Of a DNA stretch of 64,000 nt, positions 1 to 10,199 are shown one piece after another. The stretch is from Callaeas wilsoni (Eukaryota; Chordata; Aves; Passeriformes; Callaeidae). The stretch's first letter is position 1. Each line of letters opens with the position of its first letter. The position numbers and the translations under genes are program-made. Under the pieces are notes generated by a model that was not told where the DNA came from, did not search any database, and saw only the letters and a program-made list of their open reading frames with translations. The stretch lies in the NCBI GenBank assembly GCA_013398955.1, contig VWPU01011588.1, positions 434,001-498,000 of the forward strand, written 5' to 3'.

Positions 1-13
1 AGCTTATTTGCAG

Positions 14-101
14 ACTGGAGTTAAACCATGACGCGGATGAATATATTCTAGTCACAGAGAAGTCTGGGATATTTTGCATGTTTATCCAGTACACCTACAA
101 G
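14..101 (+). CDS. Candidate internal coding exon of an unidentified gene (penultimate exon)
   Basis: An 88-base exon candidate follows 'cttatttgcag' and ends at AAG|GTATTT. One frame is open throughout (first base completes a split codon) and gives 29 residues, including DADEYILVTEKSGIFCMFIQ. The stretch carries two CpGs in CpG-poor surroundings, as coding DNA in an AT-rich region often does. It ends in phase 0, and the next strong acceptor (540/541) opens a phase-0 frame that reaches a stop after 23 codons, so the two fit as the last two coding exons of a + strand gene. The peptide is hydrophobic in its second half (IFCMFI) but too short to call a membrane segment. I do not recognise the family. 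The donor is only moderate (no G at +5) and only 13 bases upstream are visible, so this could be a chance open frame. Confidence 0.4.
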
Positions 102-540
102 GTATTTGAAAGTTTGGTGTTTTATTTTGTGCTTAAAATTGAAAGATTTTTAATCATTGTTTTTAAATATTGAATTTTTAGTCACTTAATAAAAATAACC
201 AGTCTTAACACTTACCATGTTCGGGTTTAAAGCCACATATGAAGTAATCACAATAGACTGTCTCATTTTGTTTCTGTTGTAAAGCGTTAGAAAATGTCTT
301 GTTGAGTTAAATGCATGAATAAATATTTTTATAGCCCAAAGCACTTATTCAATTCAAGAACTTCAACGTTGCCTTAGGCAGGGTCTTTATCAGTTTAAAA
401 ACGCATTAGTTTTTCTTAGTTGTATTATAGTGCAATTGTATTTAAAATCTAGGATTAAAAAAAATAGAAAAGAGATGGAAATATAAAACTTATTTTAAAT
501 GTATAACCCTCTGTCTCACTTCATTATTTCTTCTCCTTAG

Positions 541-612
541 TTAATGCTGATCCCTTGGGCTGATCACCCCAAGGGACACATTCAGACCACTGGCTTTCTT
601 TCTGCCATATAA
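541..612 (+). CDS. Candidate terminal coding exon with stop codon, same unidentified gene
   Basis: A strong acceptor (pyrimidine-rich 'cttcattatttcttctccttag', ending at 540) precedes a phase-0 frame of 23 codons that includes LIPWADHPKGHIQTTGF and ends in TAA at 610-612. Joined to exon 14-101, the reading frame is kept without a shift. Composition is more balanced than the flanks. A perfect 9-bp inverted repeat (551-559 with 568-576) lies inside it and is probably incidental. An AATAAA about 150 bases beyond the stop fits a short 3' UTR. No domain is recognisable. The main doubt is that short frames ending in a stop are common by chance; the support is the combination of acceptor, phase match and poly(A) signal. 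Confidence 0.4.
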   Translation, partial: LMLIPWADHPKGHIQTTGFLSAI

Positions 613-785
613 TCGTGAGAAGAACAGAGGCACAGGAAAGCTCTTTTAGCAGTAGAGATTGAAAGAACAATGTTTAACTCAGAAAAAAAGAAAGACAAAA
701 TGAGCCATGATGGAGAAGGCAGCTAAGGAGCTTGAATTTATCTTTTTCCATAACAGAGAAATAAAGAATCTTCAGTGAAATAGAA
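613..785 (+). other. Possible 3' UTR of the terminal-exon gene
   Basis: This stretch follows the TAA at 610-612 and contains AATAAA at 760-765. Cleavage would be expected 10-30 bases later, near 775-795. It is AT-rich with no long open frame. The assignment depends wholly on the two exons upstream being real. Confidence 0.3.
760..765 (+). promoter_or_regulatory. Candidate polyadenylation signal AATAAA
   Basis: Canonical hexamer in 'gagaaataaagaatc', about 150 bases after the candidate stop codon at 612. AATAAA is frequent by chance in AT-rich DNA, so only its position gives it weight. Confidence 0.3.
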
Positions 786-989
786 AGGTAGGAAAATCAA
801 TACTCAGAAGTGAAAACATTTCCTACACAATTAGCAGTGAAGTGTTGTGGTGAATGAACCAAACACAAGAATAACCAGGGGGCCACAGAGCCCAGAAAAA
901 GAGGTTTGGTGGGCTGGTGTCAAAGAGTAATACCCCTTTCTGTGAAGTTAGCTTCTCCCACTGAATTTCCAGGATTCCTGAGGGGGGCT

Positions 990-1405
990 CAGTCTGCCTG
1001 ACAGACGGTTGACAGACACCCTTTGTATCTCCTAAGGAAAGGTATCCTGACCTCTCCCGCCCTTCCCCTCTTCCTATAGGTCCCTGCTATGCCATCCCCG
1101 CCCCCTTCCCTGTATCCCTTTAAAGCCCCTCCGTCTCTTATCTTGTCCTCTTCGTTTCCGGTCCCTTCGAGGGAACTTCTACAATAACTCCTTGGAACAC
1201 CATCCGAAGGGCCACCTCTGCTCATCGGTTTCTGGTCACGCCTGGGCTATCCACAAGCCCCAGGCACGCTAGGCTCCGTGCCCTGCACCGCCCGGGCTGG
1301 GAGGCTGGCAAGCGAGGCACCGCGGTGCCCCGGGGCGTTCTCCCTTTGTGTTGAGCGCGCCTGGACCAAGCTGCGGCCCCCTCAGCCCGGCCAGCCTGCC
1401 GGCGT
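990..1405. other. CpG-dense GC-rich block (CpG island or retroviral LTR fragment)
   Basis: About 400 bases differ abruptly from both flanks: many CpGs (for example in 'accgcggtgccccggggcg' and 'gagcgcgcctgg'), C/T-rich runs (1050-1110) and a TTTAAAG near 1119. The left part has a short near-repeat, 'ctgacagac...ttgacagac', at about 998-1018. Read on the minus strand it is purine-rich (GGGAAGGGGGCGGGG). Explanations are a CpG island promoter near the gene end at 1-790, or part of an avian endogenous retroviral LTR. I could not find matching LTR ends or a target-site duplication. A 78-codon minus-strand frame inside (989-1225) is not recognisable. Confidence 0.5.
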
Positions 1406-1749
1406 ATTAGTATAGTGAAGCTCTGCTAGAAAGTAGTGTGGAAACTAAGAGCTTATCAAAGCCAGTGATGAGCAAGAATATGCACAAAGGAATAGAGATT
1501 CTTGTACTTGAGCACAATTGCTGACTGCTGAACAGTAAACTTTTTTTCTGGGAGAAGGGAAGGAGCCAGTGTTGTTCAAGTTCTGCAGGAAGACTTGCAT
1601 TCCTTGGCCAGCATGCTTTGAGTGTTACAGTCAACTTGCAAGAGTAAAAAGGATCCAAGACTGGCCTAAACTCACAGCTTTAAGGTTAGTACATTCTATC
1701 AAAAAAAATAGATTGAATTGGCTTAAATTTTGTCTTACAAAATGTCTTA

Positions 1750-1777
1750 CATTACTCTTATTACAGTAAGAGTAATG
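1750..1777. repeat. Perfect hairpin, 11-bp arms, 6-base loop
   Basis: Arms 'cattactctta' (1750-1760) and 'taagagtaatg' (1767-1777) are exact reverse complements around the loop 'ttacag'. Confidence 0.8.
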
Positions 1778-2909
1778 AACCAGTAGTATGTATTTCTGCT
1801 TGCAGTTCCTGAAATCTATACTTAGTTCAGAGAACACTTCAAGGGTGAGGCTGCAGCTTGTCCCCTAGACTGCTGTGCATGAACCTCTATAGCTTTAAGC
1901 ACACACAGTCTTCTGAGATAGCTCACAAAGAGATTATTGACATGTATGTGTTTTCTGACCCAGACACTTTGATTATATAACTTGCGGTCATGAGTCAGAG
2001 TTCTCACATCCTGAGAAAGGAACTTTTTCTGGCTTTTTTTCAGAGTGTCGTGCTGTTTTTCCCATTGTTTCAATTAATTCAGTAGGAAGTAGGTGAGTTT
2101 AACACAGCATTTCACATCAGTTAAGTCTTGAGGAAAGCACTTTGGAATGACACGCAGAATGCTACATACTGCTCATCTGCAACACAAAATTGCTATCATT
2201 GCATTAATACTCAATTTCTGGAGAGTATGCATAAGTTAGAAAATCATAAATCTTTGCATGCAAGGGCCATTGTGTCAAAAATCTTTAAACTTTTAAAAAC
2301 CATATGATTTCATTCGCTATTATGAATCTGGTCTCACATTGGTGTAAGTTTAAGCACAGTGAGAAATTTTGCTTCAGCTCATTCATGAGAGAGATAAAAC
2401 ATTATTTAACAGTTCTAGAAAAATCTCTTTTTTCCCCCGTCTTGCTTTCTTGTACACTTATCTTGTATGTGTCTAAGTGTAATTTTCTTGCATTATCTAA
2501 GATCAATATAAAAACATTCTGTGTCTTTTCACTTTAAGACAATGAAAAGATGCCATCGTTACTAAAATTTATGGTAACTCTTGACACTATGTTCATGTAG
2601 CTCTACTTTATTTTTAGGTATACTTATGATAAGGTAGTGTCATTCTATTTAATTCATTAGCTGTCTGCGTTTGTGTGAGTGACAGAGAATCAAAGGCATT
2701 GTAATGCAGCATTATGATAACATTATTGTTCTAATATGAAATATTTGGCTAATTTAATATGTATACTATCCTTATTAAAATACAAGAAGTAGACATTATG
2801 CCTGACTTCAAAAACACACAGCAGACATACTTTATGTTCAATAGCTGCTGTTAAGTCACAGGCACTTGTCTAAGGGTAAAGGCATGACAGAAAATTGTTT
2901 TGTGTATTG

Positions 2910-2936
2910 TGAACAATGACAACATGTCATTGTTCA
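2910..2936. repeat. Perfect hairpin, 12-bp arms, 3-base loop
   Basis: Arms 'tgaacaatgaca' (2910-2921) and 'tgtcattgttca' (2925-2936) are exact reverse complements around 'aca'. Pairing stops abruptly at both outer ends. Confidence 0.85.
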
Positions 2937-4536
2937 GAGACAATCTCCACAGCTTTTATATCCTCTGAGCAGTCCTGCTGACTTCAGTGCTAACTATTCT
3001 ACTAATGAGCAATGAGTGAAATACTGGGAGCAGATTGTGAAGTTTAGGGACAGCTCCCCAGCAAATAAAAATCACAAGTAGCTCTGAAATCAGTGGAGAA
3101 CTTCTAATTCAAATCCTGATTTCTGAATTCAGGAAAGTGACATCCAATATAACACTACTAGTTGTGGCAGTAGTAATTGTAGCAGAGGTAGCAACTATGT
3201 TGCTATTGCTATTCTTATTACTACTAATCTTACATTGTCTTAAGATTGTAAATGCTAATAAGAAAAGTGCTAATTAAGGTACCAAATTAAAACATATTTC
3301 AGTTTGTAAAATTTTGTACTTGCTTTATTGAAGATAAGGTACTACTATGCAGCAAATCGAAGTTTATTGCAATAATCTCACTTTTTATATAAATGGTTTA
3401 TTTGTTCACCACCCTTCAGAGATCTATCTCACAAACTAAAACCTGCTGGATTAAGTTGTTAATTAAACCTCTCTGAGAGGGGAAAAATCTAGGATAAAAA
3501 TGGCAGTAAGAGATAAAGAGTAAATGGATCCAATCCTGCTCACACCAAGGTCACAAAGTGACTTGTGCAGCAGAAACACAAAGAAAATAGAAAGGCTGTA
3601 TATCTCAAGGCACATTCCTGCAATCTGATATGTTTATACTATGTCAGAATGCAATTCCAAACACCACATGGTTACAACATGGAGTTTTGATGCTGGGATA
3701 ATGACATTACCATCAGAAGCACATCTGTGATAATTTATTTTATATCTTACTCTGTATAACTTATCACTATGGGCTGTAGGTGAACACTGCCTTCAAAAGC
3801 CTGAGATGAAGATCTGACAGTTTAGAACATAAGGTAACGGGTAAGTAACAGAAGAGGTATGGATAGGGCCAGTTCCTATTTCTCATCATGCAGCTCCATA
3901 TCTTTAAGGTGCTCTTTCATGCAAACATTAACTCATACCCTTTTTTACCCTATCCATTGGGGTCAGTCCCATTTTGACCCATCTTGTTCATCCTGAGGGA
4001 TCTGCACCTCCCATTATCCTGCCTCACATCTTCCTCTGATGTCTGTTCACTCACCTATTTACTGTCACCAGGTTCCAGCATGCCACAGTGAAAGGCCCCT
4101 CAACCAGATGGAAAGCCTCTTGGCAAGCAAGTTGTTACTCACTTGGTCAAGTGGATCCCATTTCTTGCCAGCCCCCACACCTAAATCAAGACAGACTGTC
4201 AAGCTACCTGAGGCAGAACATTTATAACACCTGAGGATCTGGAGTAAAAGATGGCAAAAGCTCAATAGTGGCCTAGTTATAAAACAATCACCTCTTCAGT
4301 CTCTAATTTCTAGTTAGCGGAAAGACAGGAGAATACAGCAATGTGAGATGTTTTGAATTCTAAAAATGAAATGTAGAAAGAGGAACTGTTTGAAAATGCA
4401 GTCCAAGTTGTTTAGCTGAAAAAAGGCATGAGTACATTCTGTGTTGATTTGAAACAGGTCACCGAAGTGCAGTGAGTCAGGGTAACAACTGCACTTCTCA
4501 TGCTGTGGGATGCTGACCTAATTAGAGAAAAATACT

Positions 4537-4555
4537 ATAGTGTCTGAGACACTAT
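4537..4555. repeat. Near-palindrome, 9-bp arms around one base
   Basis: 'atagtgtct' g 'agacactat'. An outer pair, 'acctaat' (4516-4522) with 'attaggt' (4554-4560), could extend an interrupted stem. Confidence 0.7.
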
Positions 4556-5363
4556 TAGGTTGTAGATTGGTTTATAGGTACCTTACAGCATTCCCTAATT
4601 TTCTCTGAGTTTTTGACTTTTATGCTAAAATAGCCCAGCCCTGGGTCACTGCTAAGTGAGACATTTTGGAACAATTTCTTAAGGTGAACCCATTTCAGAA
4701 TTGTCTATGCTGCATTTCTTAGGTGTTTTTTTAAGTCAGCATTATCACCTTTAGGTCCTTTCAGAAGTGTTCGCTGGAATAGAGTAAAAAATAGTATTTT
4801 ACACTTGACGAAAATGAATTTTCTTGCATTTATCATGTACAATTTTGTTAATGCTAGTTCTATGTCTCAAAAGAAGCCAAATAAATTCTGATCTTCCAAT
4901 TAATTGTACCCAGAGGAAGACATAGGTACATGCAGATGACTGCTAACACAGAAAACCTAATCTCTCCTTTTCCTTTACTCAAGCATAGTCCTCAAATTCT
5001 TTTTCTGGGATGGGTTTCTACAGAAGTGCTCTTCTTCATGGTTTGTCTTCTCTGTATTCTGATGTTGCCTGTAATTTCTATGTGGCACAGTTTTCTGCCT
5101 TCCAATCAGCAATAAAATTATTCAGTTTCCAGGTTTTGCAGACTGCTGGTAGCTGATTAAAGATCTGGACCACATATGTTATAACCCTGAGACCCTGCAC
5201 AGGCCTCACACTTGACAGGTTGGATTCTCAAGTACCATGTGCCTATTAAGTTCTAGTAATTTCCATCTGTGTGGTGAGAAAGGTGGTGGTCAGTGAGGGT
5301 CAATGTCTTCTCTATTGTAAATAGGTAATCTGCTCTAGTATAATTTCAAAATTATTTGTCTTT

Positions 5364-5520
5364 CACAGAATCACAGAATCGATTAGGTTGGAAAAAACCT
5401 CTAAGATCATTGAGTCCAACCTTTGACTGAACACCTTCATGTCAAGTAAACCACAGCACTGAGTGCCATGTCCAGTTATTTATTGAACATCTCCAGGGAT
5501 GGTGACTCAACTGTGTGTCT
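5364..5520 (-). mobile_element. CR1 non-LTR retrotransposon 3' fragment
   Basis: On the + strand it starts 'cacagaatcacagaatcg', then 'ttaggttggaaaaaacctc' and 'agatcattgagtccaacc': the reverse complement of an avian CR1 3' end. It goes on through 'catctccagggatggtgact' and stops near 5520. This is a typical 5'-truncated copy. The 'gaacacc...ccacagcactgagtgcc' segment resembles J-type CR1 and is shared with the copy at 53133-53805. Confidence 0.93.
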
Positions 5521-6227
5521 GGTGCAAACAAACTTGAATGAATGACCTGATTGAATAAAGGTCTCAGGGATAACTCTGCACAAATCCAAAGTTATAATTT
5601 AAACAGAAATTTCTTATTAAGAAATACAAAGCTATTCATAATGTCAATGAATAGAAATTCCACGGGAAAAGACTTGTGATACATATGGAATATATAAAAT
5701 CTAATAAATATAAAAGAGTTTGAATCTAATTAAGCAATCTGAGTAACATATAAAAATAAATCACTGGTTCTGCTTCTAGTCATAGATATGATCTATATTT
5801 AGATACATCTTTTCATCTGAATCTTAAAATAACTATATAGAGAAACAAAAATTAGAAGATTTGCTTATGAATTTTCAGTTATTTTGATACTATCAGAACT
5901 TCTTTTGAAGTCGTCTGCAAATTCCCTCACTATCACATTAAACTCAAGCCTGAACCTCAGCTGACACATCTTAGTTAATTTGTACCATATGAATTTACAC
6001 TGTGAATAATCTAATATGCTCTTTTATTAGCCACTAATTATATTTTTAGTTCAAAGGAAGCAGCCTTTAATACAAGATAAAAATGTAAACACTAGAAGAC
6101 TTACTATGGCACTTGCAAGTACAAATTATGGGAGTTTGGCTGCTAACCTTTTATAGTGCCTATTATCTTGGTATTCAAATGCTTCCCAGAGAAATCACAC
6201 CTGCCTCATAATGTGCCAAGATACTTT
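5521..6227. other. Non-coding spacer between CR1 copies
   Basis: AT-rich DNA with no recognisable gene or repeat. Confidence 0.6.
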
Positions 6228-6837
6228 GTTTTCCTGGGCTGCATCAAAAACAGCATGGGCAGCAGAGTGAGAGAGGTGGTTCTGCCTCTCTACCCTGCTC
6301 TTATGAGACCCCACCTGGAGTGCTGTGTCCAGCTCTGGTGTCCCCAGCAGAGGAACGACATTGACCTGTTGGAGCGAGTCCAGAGGAAGTTCTCCAAGAT
6401 GATAAGAGGCATGGAACACTTCTCCTTTGAGAAATGGCTGAGTTGGGGTTCTTCAGCCTGGAGTAGAGAAGGCTCCAGCGAGACCTCATTTTAGCCATTC
6501 AGTAACTAAACAGTACCGACAAGAAATATGGTGACAAACTTTATAACAGAACATGTCACAATAGTACAAGAGGTAATGGTTTTAAACAAAAGGAAGGTAG
6601 ATTTAGACTAGATATAAGGAAGAAAATTTTTATGAGGGTGGTGAAACACTGGAACAGATTGTCCAGAGAGGTGGCAAATGTTCTGTTCCTGGAAACATTC
6701 AAGGTCAGGCTGGATGGGGCTCTTAGCATTGAGATCTTGTTGGAGATGTCACTGCTCATAGCAACGGGTGTTGGATTAGATGATCTTTAAAAGTCCCTTC
6801 CAACCCAAACTATTTTATCATTCTGAGATTCTACGAT
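6228..6837 (+). mobile_element. CR1 retrotransposon fragment with ORF2 C-terminal remnant
   Basis: About 610 bases of CR1 in + orientation. Coding sequence comes first, then the 3' UTR with 'tagatttagactagatataa', 'ctggaaacattcaaggtcag' and 'ttggattagatgatctttaa'. It ends in a decayed tail, 'attctgagattctacgat'. The 5' part is truncated. Confidence 0.95.
6231..6483 (+). pseudogene. CR1 ORF2 (reverse transcriptase protein) C-terminal remnant
   Basis: The frame encodes a stretch typical of the CR1 ORF2 C-terminus: REVVLPLYPALMRPHLECCV, then DIDLLERVQRKFSKMIRGME. Full CR1 ORF2 carries endonuclease and reverse transcriptase domains; only the extreme C-terminal tail remains, with no catalytic residues. 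Near 6440 the expected 'ELGLFSLE' segment moves to another frame ('gagttggggttcttcagcctg'), followed in that frame by TAG, so the copy is broken. It is a dead relic of the host retrotransposon 6228-6837, not a cellular gene. Confidence 0.88.
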
Positions 6838-7294
6838 AAATGTGTGGCTTTACTGGATGCTGCTGACTCACCTGGCTGGAGGCAGAGCTATTAAAAGAAG
6901 GAATATACTCTGAAACAGAGCTACACCTACTTTTTGGTAATTGACAGATTGCTCAACAAAATCCTTCACAGATCTTGTGTTTAATTAGGACACAACATTT
7001 TGCAAACAGAGGCAGCACTGCAGATGGTTTCTGTCAAGTTTCAGTGTCTATGTTGGGAGCTAGGTATGAATTTGTCAACCAGAAGCCAGCTCCTGTTTTA
7101 CTAGTGATGACTGATGCAAACACATCTGGAAGGGAATAATCATGTGTCACCCCTAAAAGATGAGCAGCCTCTCTCCCATAACCATTTATTTGTGGAGTTT
7201 GACTGGACTTAGTGAGACTTTTGAGATGCATTAGGGAATGGGCTCAGTCCAAGAATGTTGGGAAAGAGAAAAGGAAAAAAAGGGTAGCGAGAGA
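6838..7294. other. Spacer between two same-strand CR1 copies
   Basis: No gene recognised. 7240-7294 is purine-rich ('gaaagagaaaaggaaaaaaa'). Confidence 0.5.
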
Positions 7295-7592
7295 ATTTTT
7301 TCAAGGGCATAAAGCAATAGGAGAAGAGAGAATGGCTTTAAACTGTAAGAGGATAGGTTTAGATTAGATTTTAGGAAGAAATTCTTTGCTGTAGGGGTGG
7401 TGAAACACTGGAACACATTGCCCAGAGAAGCTGTGGATGCCCCATCCCTAGAGGTGTTCAGGGTCAGGCTGGATGGGCCTTTGATCAACATGGTCTAGCA
7501 GAAGGTGTCCCCACCCATAGTAGAGGGATTGGAACAAGATGAGATTTAAGGTCACTTCCAACTCAAATCATTCTTTGATTTTATAACTATGA
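7295..7592 (+). mobile_element. CR1 3' UTR fragment
   Basis: Contains 'tcaagggcataaagcaatag', 'gtggtgaaacactggaacac', 'attgcccagagaagctgtgg', 'tggtctagcagaaggtgtcc' and 'aaggtcacttccaactcaaa', ending at a decayed tail 'attctttgattttataact'. Only the non-coding 3' end remains. Confidence 0.94.
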
Positions 7593-7745
7593 GTAATATT
7601 AAGATGCCTAGAATGTATTTAAACTAATATTTCTGTACTTGAGAAATTAATTTCATATTATAGGAATTCATTCTGAACAATTGTCTGATATGTAACAGAA
7701 ATAAAATTGTAGGCCTAGTCAAGTTACTGCGACTGCATGGAGACT

Positions 7746-7781
7746 ATCATAGAATTATAGAAAGTTTAGGGTTAGGAAGAA
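7746..7781 (-). mobile_element. Possible tiny CR1 3' tail remnant
   Basis: 'atcatagaattatagaaagt' followed by 'ttagggttagga' resembles the reverse complement of a CR1 3' end (atcatagaatcatagaat...gtttgggttgga). It is too short and diverged to be certain. Confidence 0.4.
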
Positions 7782-10118
7782 TACAATAACTTGTATTTAA
7801 ATTCAAATGTCGTAATTGTGGGGCACAACAGCAACATTTATAAAACTAACCTAAGTTCTGGTGTGGTAGCAAAAATATCCCACTCTCCTCTACGCGGATC
7901 AGAAAGCAGACATTCACTCAGCAGCTGGCTTTTCTGGTACTTGCTGCCAATGAGATGGCACAACTAACAGCTTCTGGGTTCTGTTCCAGCTTTTATGAGA
8001 CACTGTTCTCCAATGTTCTTTAAAACTGGTAAAACAACATACTTTGCCTAATCTCATTCTCTGAAATAGATGAACTATTTTGTCTGAATGTTTTGAATAA
8101 AATTCTGTCTGATGCATAAACCTACTGTGGAAAATTTCAGTCCAAACATTTCAGTTTTGGCCAAGTCATAAGCAATTTAAAAGAATGCCACACATCTTTA
8201 ACTTTAGAGGGGAAATTGTCAGCTCAAATGCCACAGTCACACCCACCACCCACGTACACAGACGTGTATATATACACAGACATCATCAGCCATATAGCAA
8301 AAAGAAATTGTTTGGATCCTGTGCTGCACTTTTTCCCCAAACCGTTTAAAACTGGTACTTGTTAAGATTGCCAACTCTGAGCTTCACTGCCTTGCAAAGC
8401 TGTGACAGTGATGGAAGAAGGCATGAAAAATAAAAAAGGCAGATTTCCAGTGAAGAAATATGTCTCTTGTAATAGAGCATGAAAGTGTACTTTATCAAAT
8501 GTTTGCTACTAAGCGTGCAAGTTTATAAAATTCCCTAACAATCTTTACTTATATGATTGTCAAGTAGTATACTTACAGCTATATTGTTTTCATTCTGAGC
8601 TCAAAGAATAATAACTCTTTTTTTGCAAAGCAGTATTTTACAGAACCTGTCTGCATATTTCAGCGCTATAGTATTATACCTAGATAAAAGAAAAAAATAT
8701 TTGAATAAACCTTTACCAGTATTTTATAATCACAAAAACTAGAAAATACATCATAAAGAAATAAGAAGCTTGAACATTTATCTTTGAAGAAGTCAGTGAC
8801 TTTTTTCCTAAAGGGATCAAGAAATTAAAATGTTTACTAATAATTACTATTTAATATTAATCTTTAATGACATGCTTCACTGAGACTTTCCTTTTCCAAA
8901 CAGGAATGTGTGTAGGATTTGCTGTAGTATACTCAGACACTTCTTTTGACATAAATATGCATTGAGTAAGAAAAACCATTAAAAAAATATGCTTCTTCAT
9001 TTTCCATGTCTTAGATTTCATCCTTTGAATTGAACGTAAAAGTCAGCTTTTTACTAGATGAGGGAAAAAACCCTGGCTTGAGTGCATGCATATCTATACA
9101 GACACTTGGTTGCAAGGGACGTCCTACCTCCCTGTGTTCAGGCTCTTACTACAATAGACATCATGTCACGTTATCCCTTTATTGTTACCCAATATCTGTC
9201 ATAAATGCCAGTGTGTATTCCTTTTGATGTTCCAAGCAAGGAAAATAACAGGAAGAAAAAGGGTGGGTGAATTATAGAGTTTCCCACAATATCCATCTCT
9301 AAAGACTCTTCAACTCAGCGTTTTCCTTCCTGCAAAATGTTCTGGAGTCCTATTTGTTATCTCTAGAACTGACATAAGAATCTCAGTCAATGAAAATAAG
9401 CTCTTGGTGTTTTCTCTTTATAGGTGGTACTTTTGGGCATGCTACTGTTCTATTGTGGCCTCAGTAGCTCTCCTTTTTATCTGTGATGTAGTTAGCTCTT
9501 CTAGACAGACAGCTGTGTAATAAAGTCTGCTATTGACTTAGAACAAAAAGTTCATACCATCTGTTACCTTGCAGTATAAAAACTGGTCATGATTTCATTT
9601 GAACTAGTCTTCTGTTTCTTTCTGAGGTGTGCTTGGAAGGTTAAAATTGAGACCCTGGGAAGTTTTAGCTTCAGGGAAAAGGAAAAGAATAGGTTCAAAT
9701 TCTTTATATGCTCAAATTATTTATATACTTATGTTAAAGACTATTTTCTAATTGTATTGTAGATTAAGTCACTGAACCCCTTCTCATCTGCCTTTATAAT
9801 TTGCATATTACTTGAGTTTTAGTTGTGTTCTATATTATATACAAAACATTAATATGCTGTCAGAACTTCCTTAAATTAATAACTATTAAGCCCCCAATGT
9901 CTTGCTGACAGGAATTTTTTGAATTTCAGCTTATTAATATCCCTGGATATTATTCGTTTTCCAGGAAGTGTTTTTATTTCACACTACAGTCTATTTTATG
10001 CCTCTAATCTACAATATTAGAGACTTGACACTCTGGCAATAGATACAGGATTTAAAAGTGTCTTGTCAGATAATTACCATTACAAATATTTCAGACTTCT
10101 TAGAAAGAAGCAAAATTT

Positions 10119-10199
10119 TTAAAAACCCACCAAAAAAAAGTCAACCCAAAAACAAAACCAAAAAACCCCACTAACCAACCGAAAAAACACAAACCAGAA
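10119..10199. repeat. A/C-rich low-complexity tract
   Basis: Almost entirely A and C, in irregular CAAAA/CCAAAAA units ('caacccaaaaacaaaaccaa'), with only a few G or T. Similar shorter tracts lie at 26715-26760, 41172-41200, 50875-50909 and 57260-57298, and in the T/G sense around the gap at 58793-58884. Confidence 0.85.

Larger units (their letters stand above)
1406..5363. other. Non-coding AT-rich DNA, no recognised gene or repeat
   Basis: Only short chance frames on both strands. It contains two perfect hairpins (1750-1777, 2910-2936), a short-loop inverted repeat (4537-4555) and a low-complexity CTA/TTG-type patch at about 3160-3230. Confidence 0.6.

Noticed and set aside
551..576. 9-bp inverted repeat as a terminator or regulatory hairpin
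   Set aside because: It falls inside the candidate coding exon of a eukaryotic gene; a bacterial-type terminator makes no sense here.
6195..6498. Minus-strand frames opposite the CR1 ORF2 remnant
   Set aside because: The + strand matches CR1 ORF2; the opposite frames are shadows.
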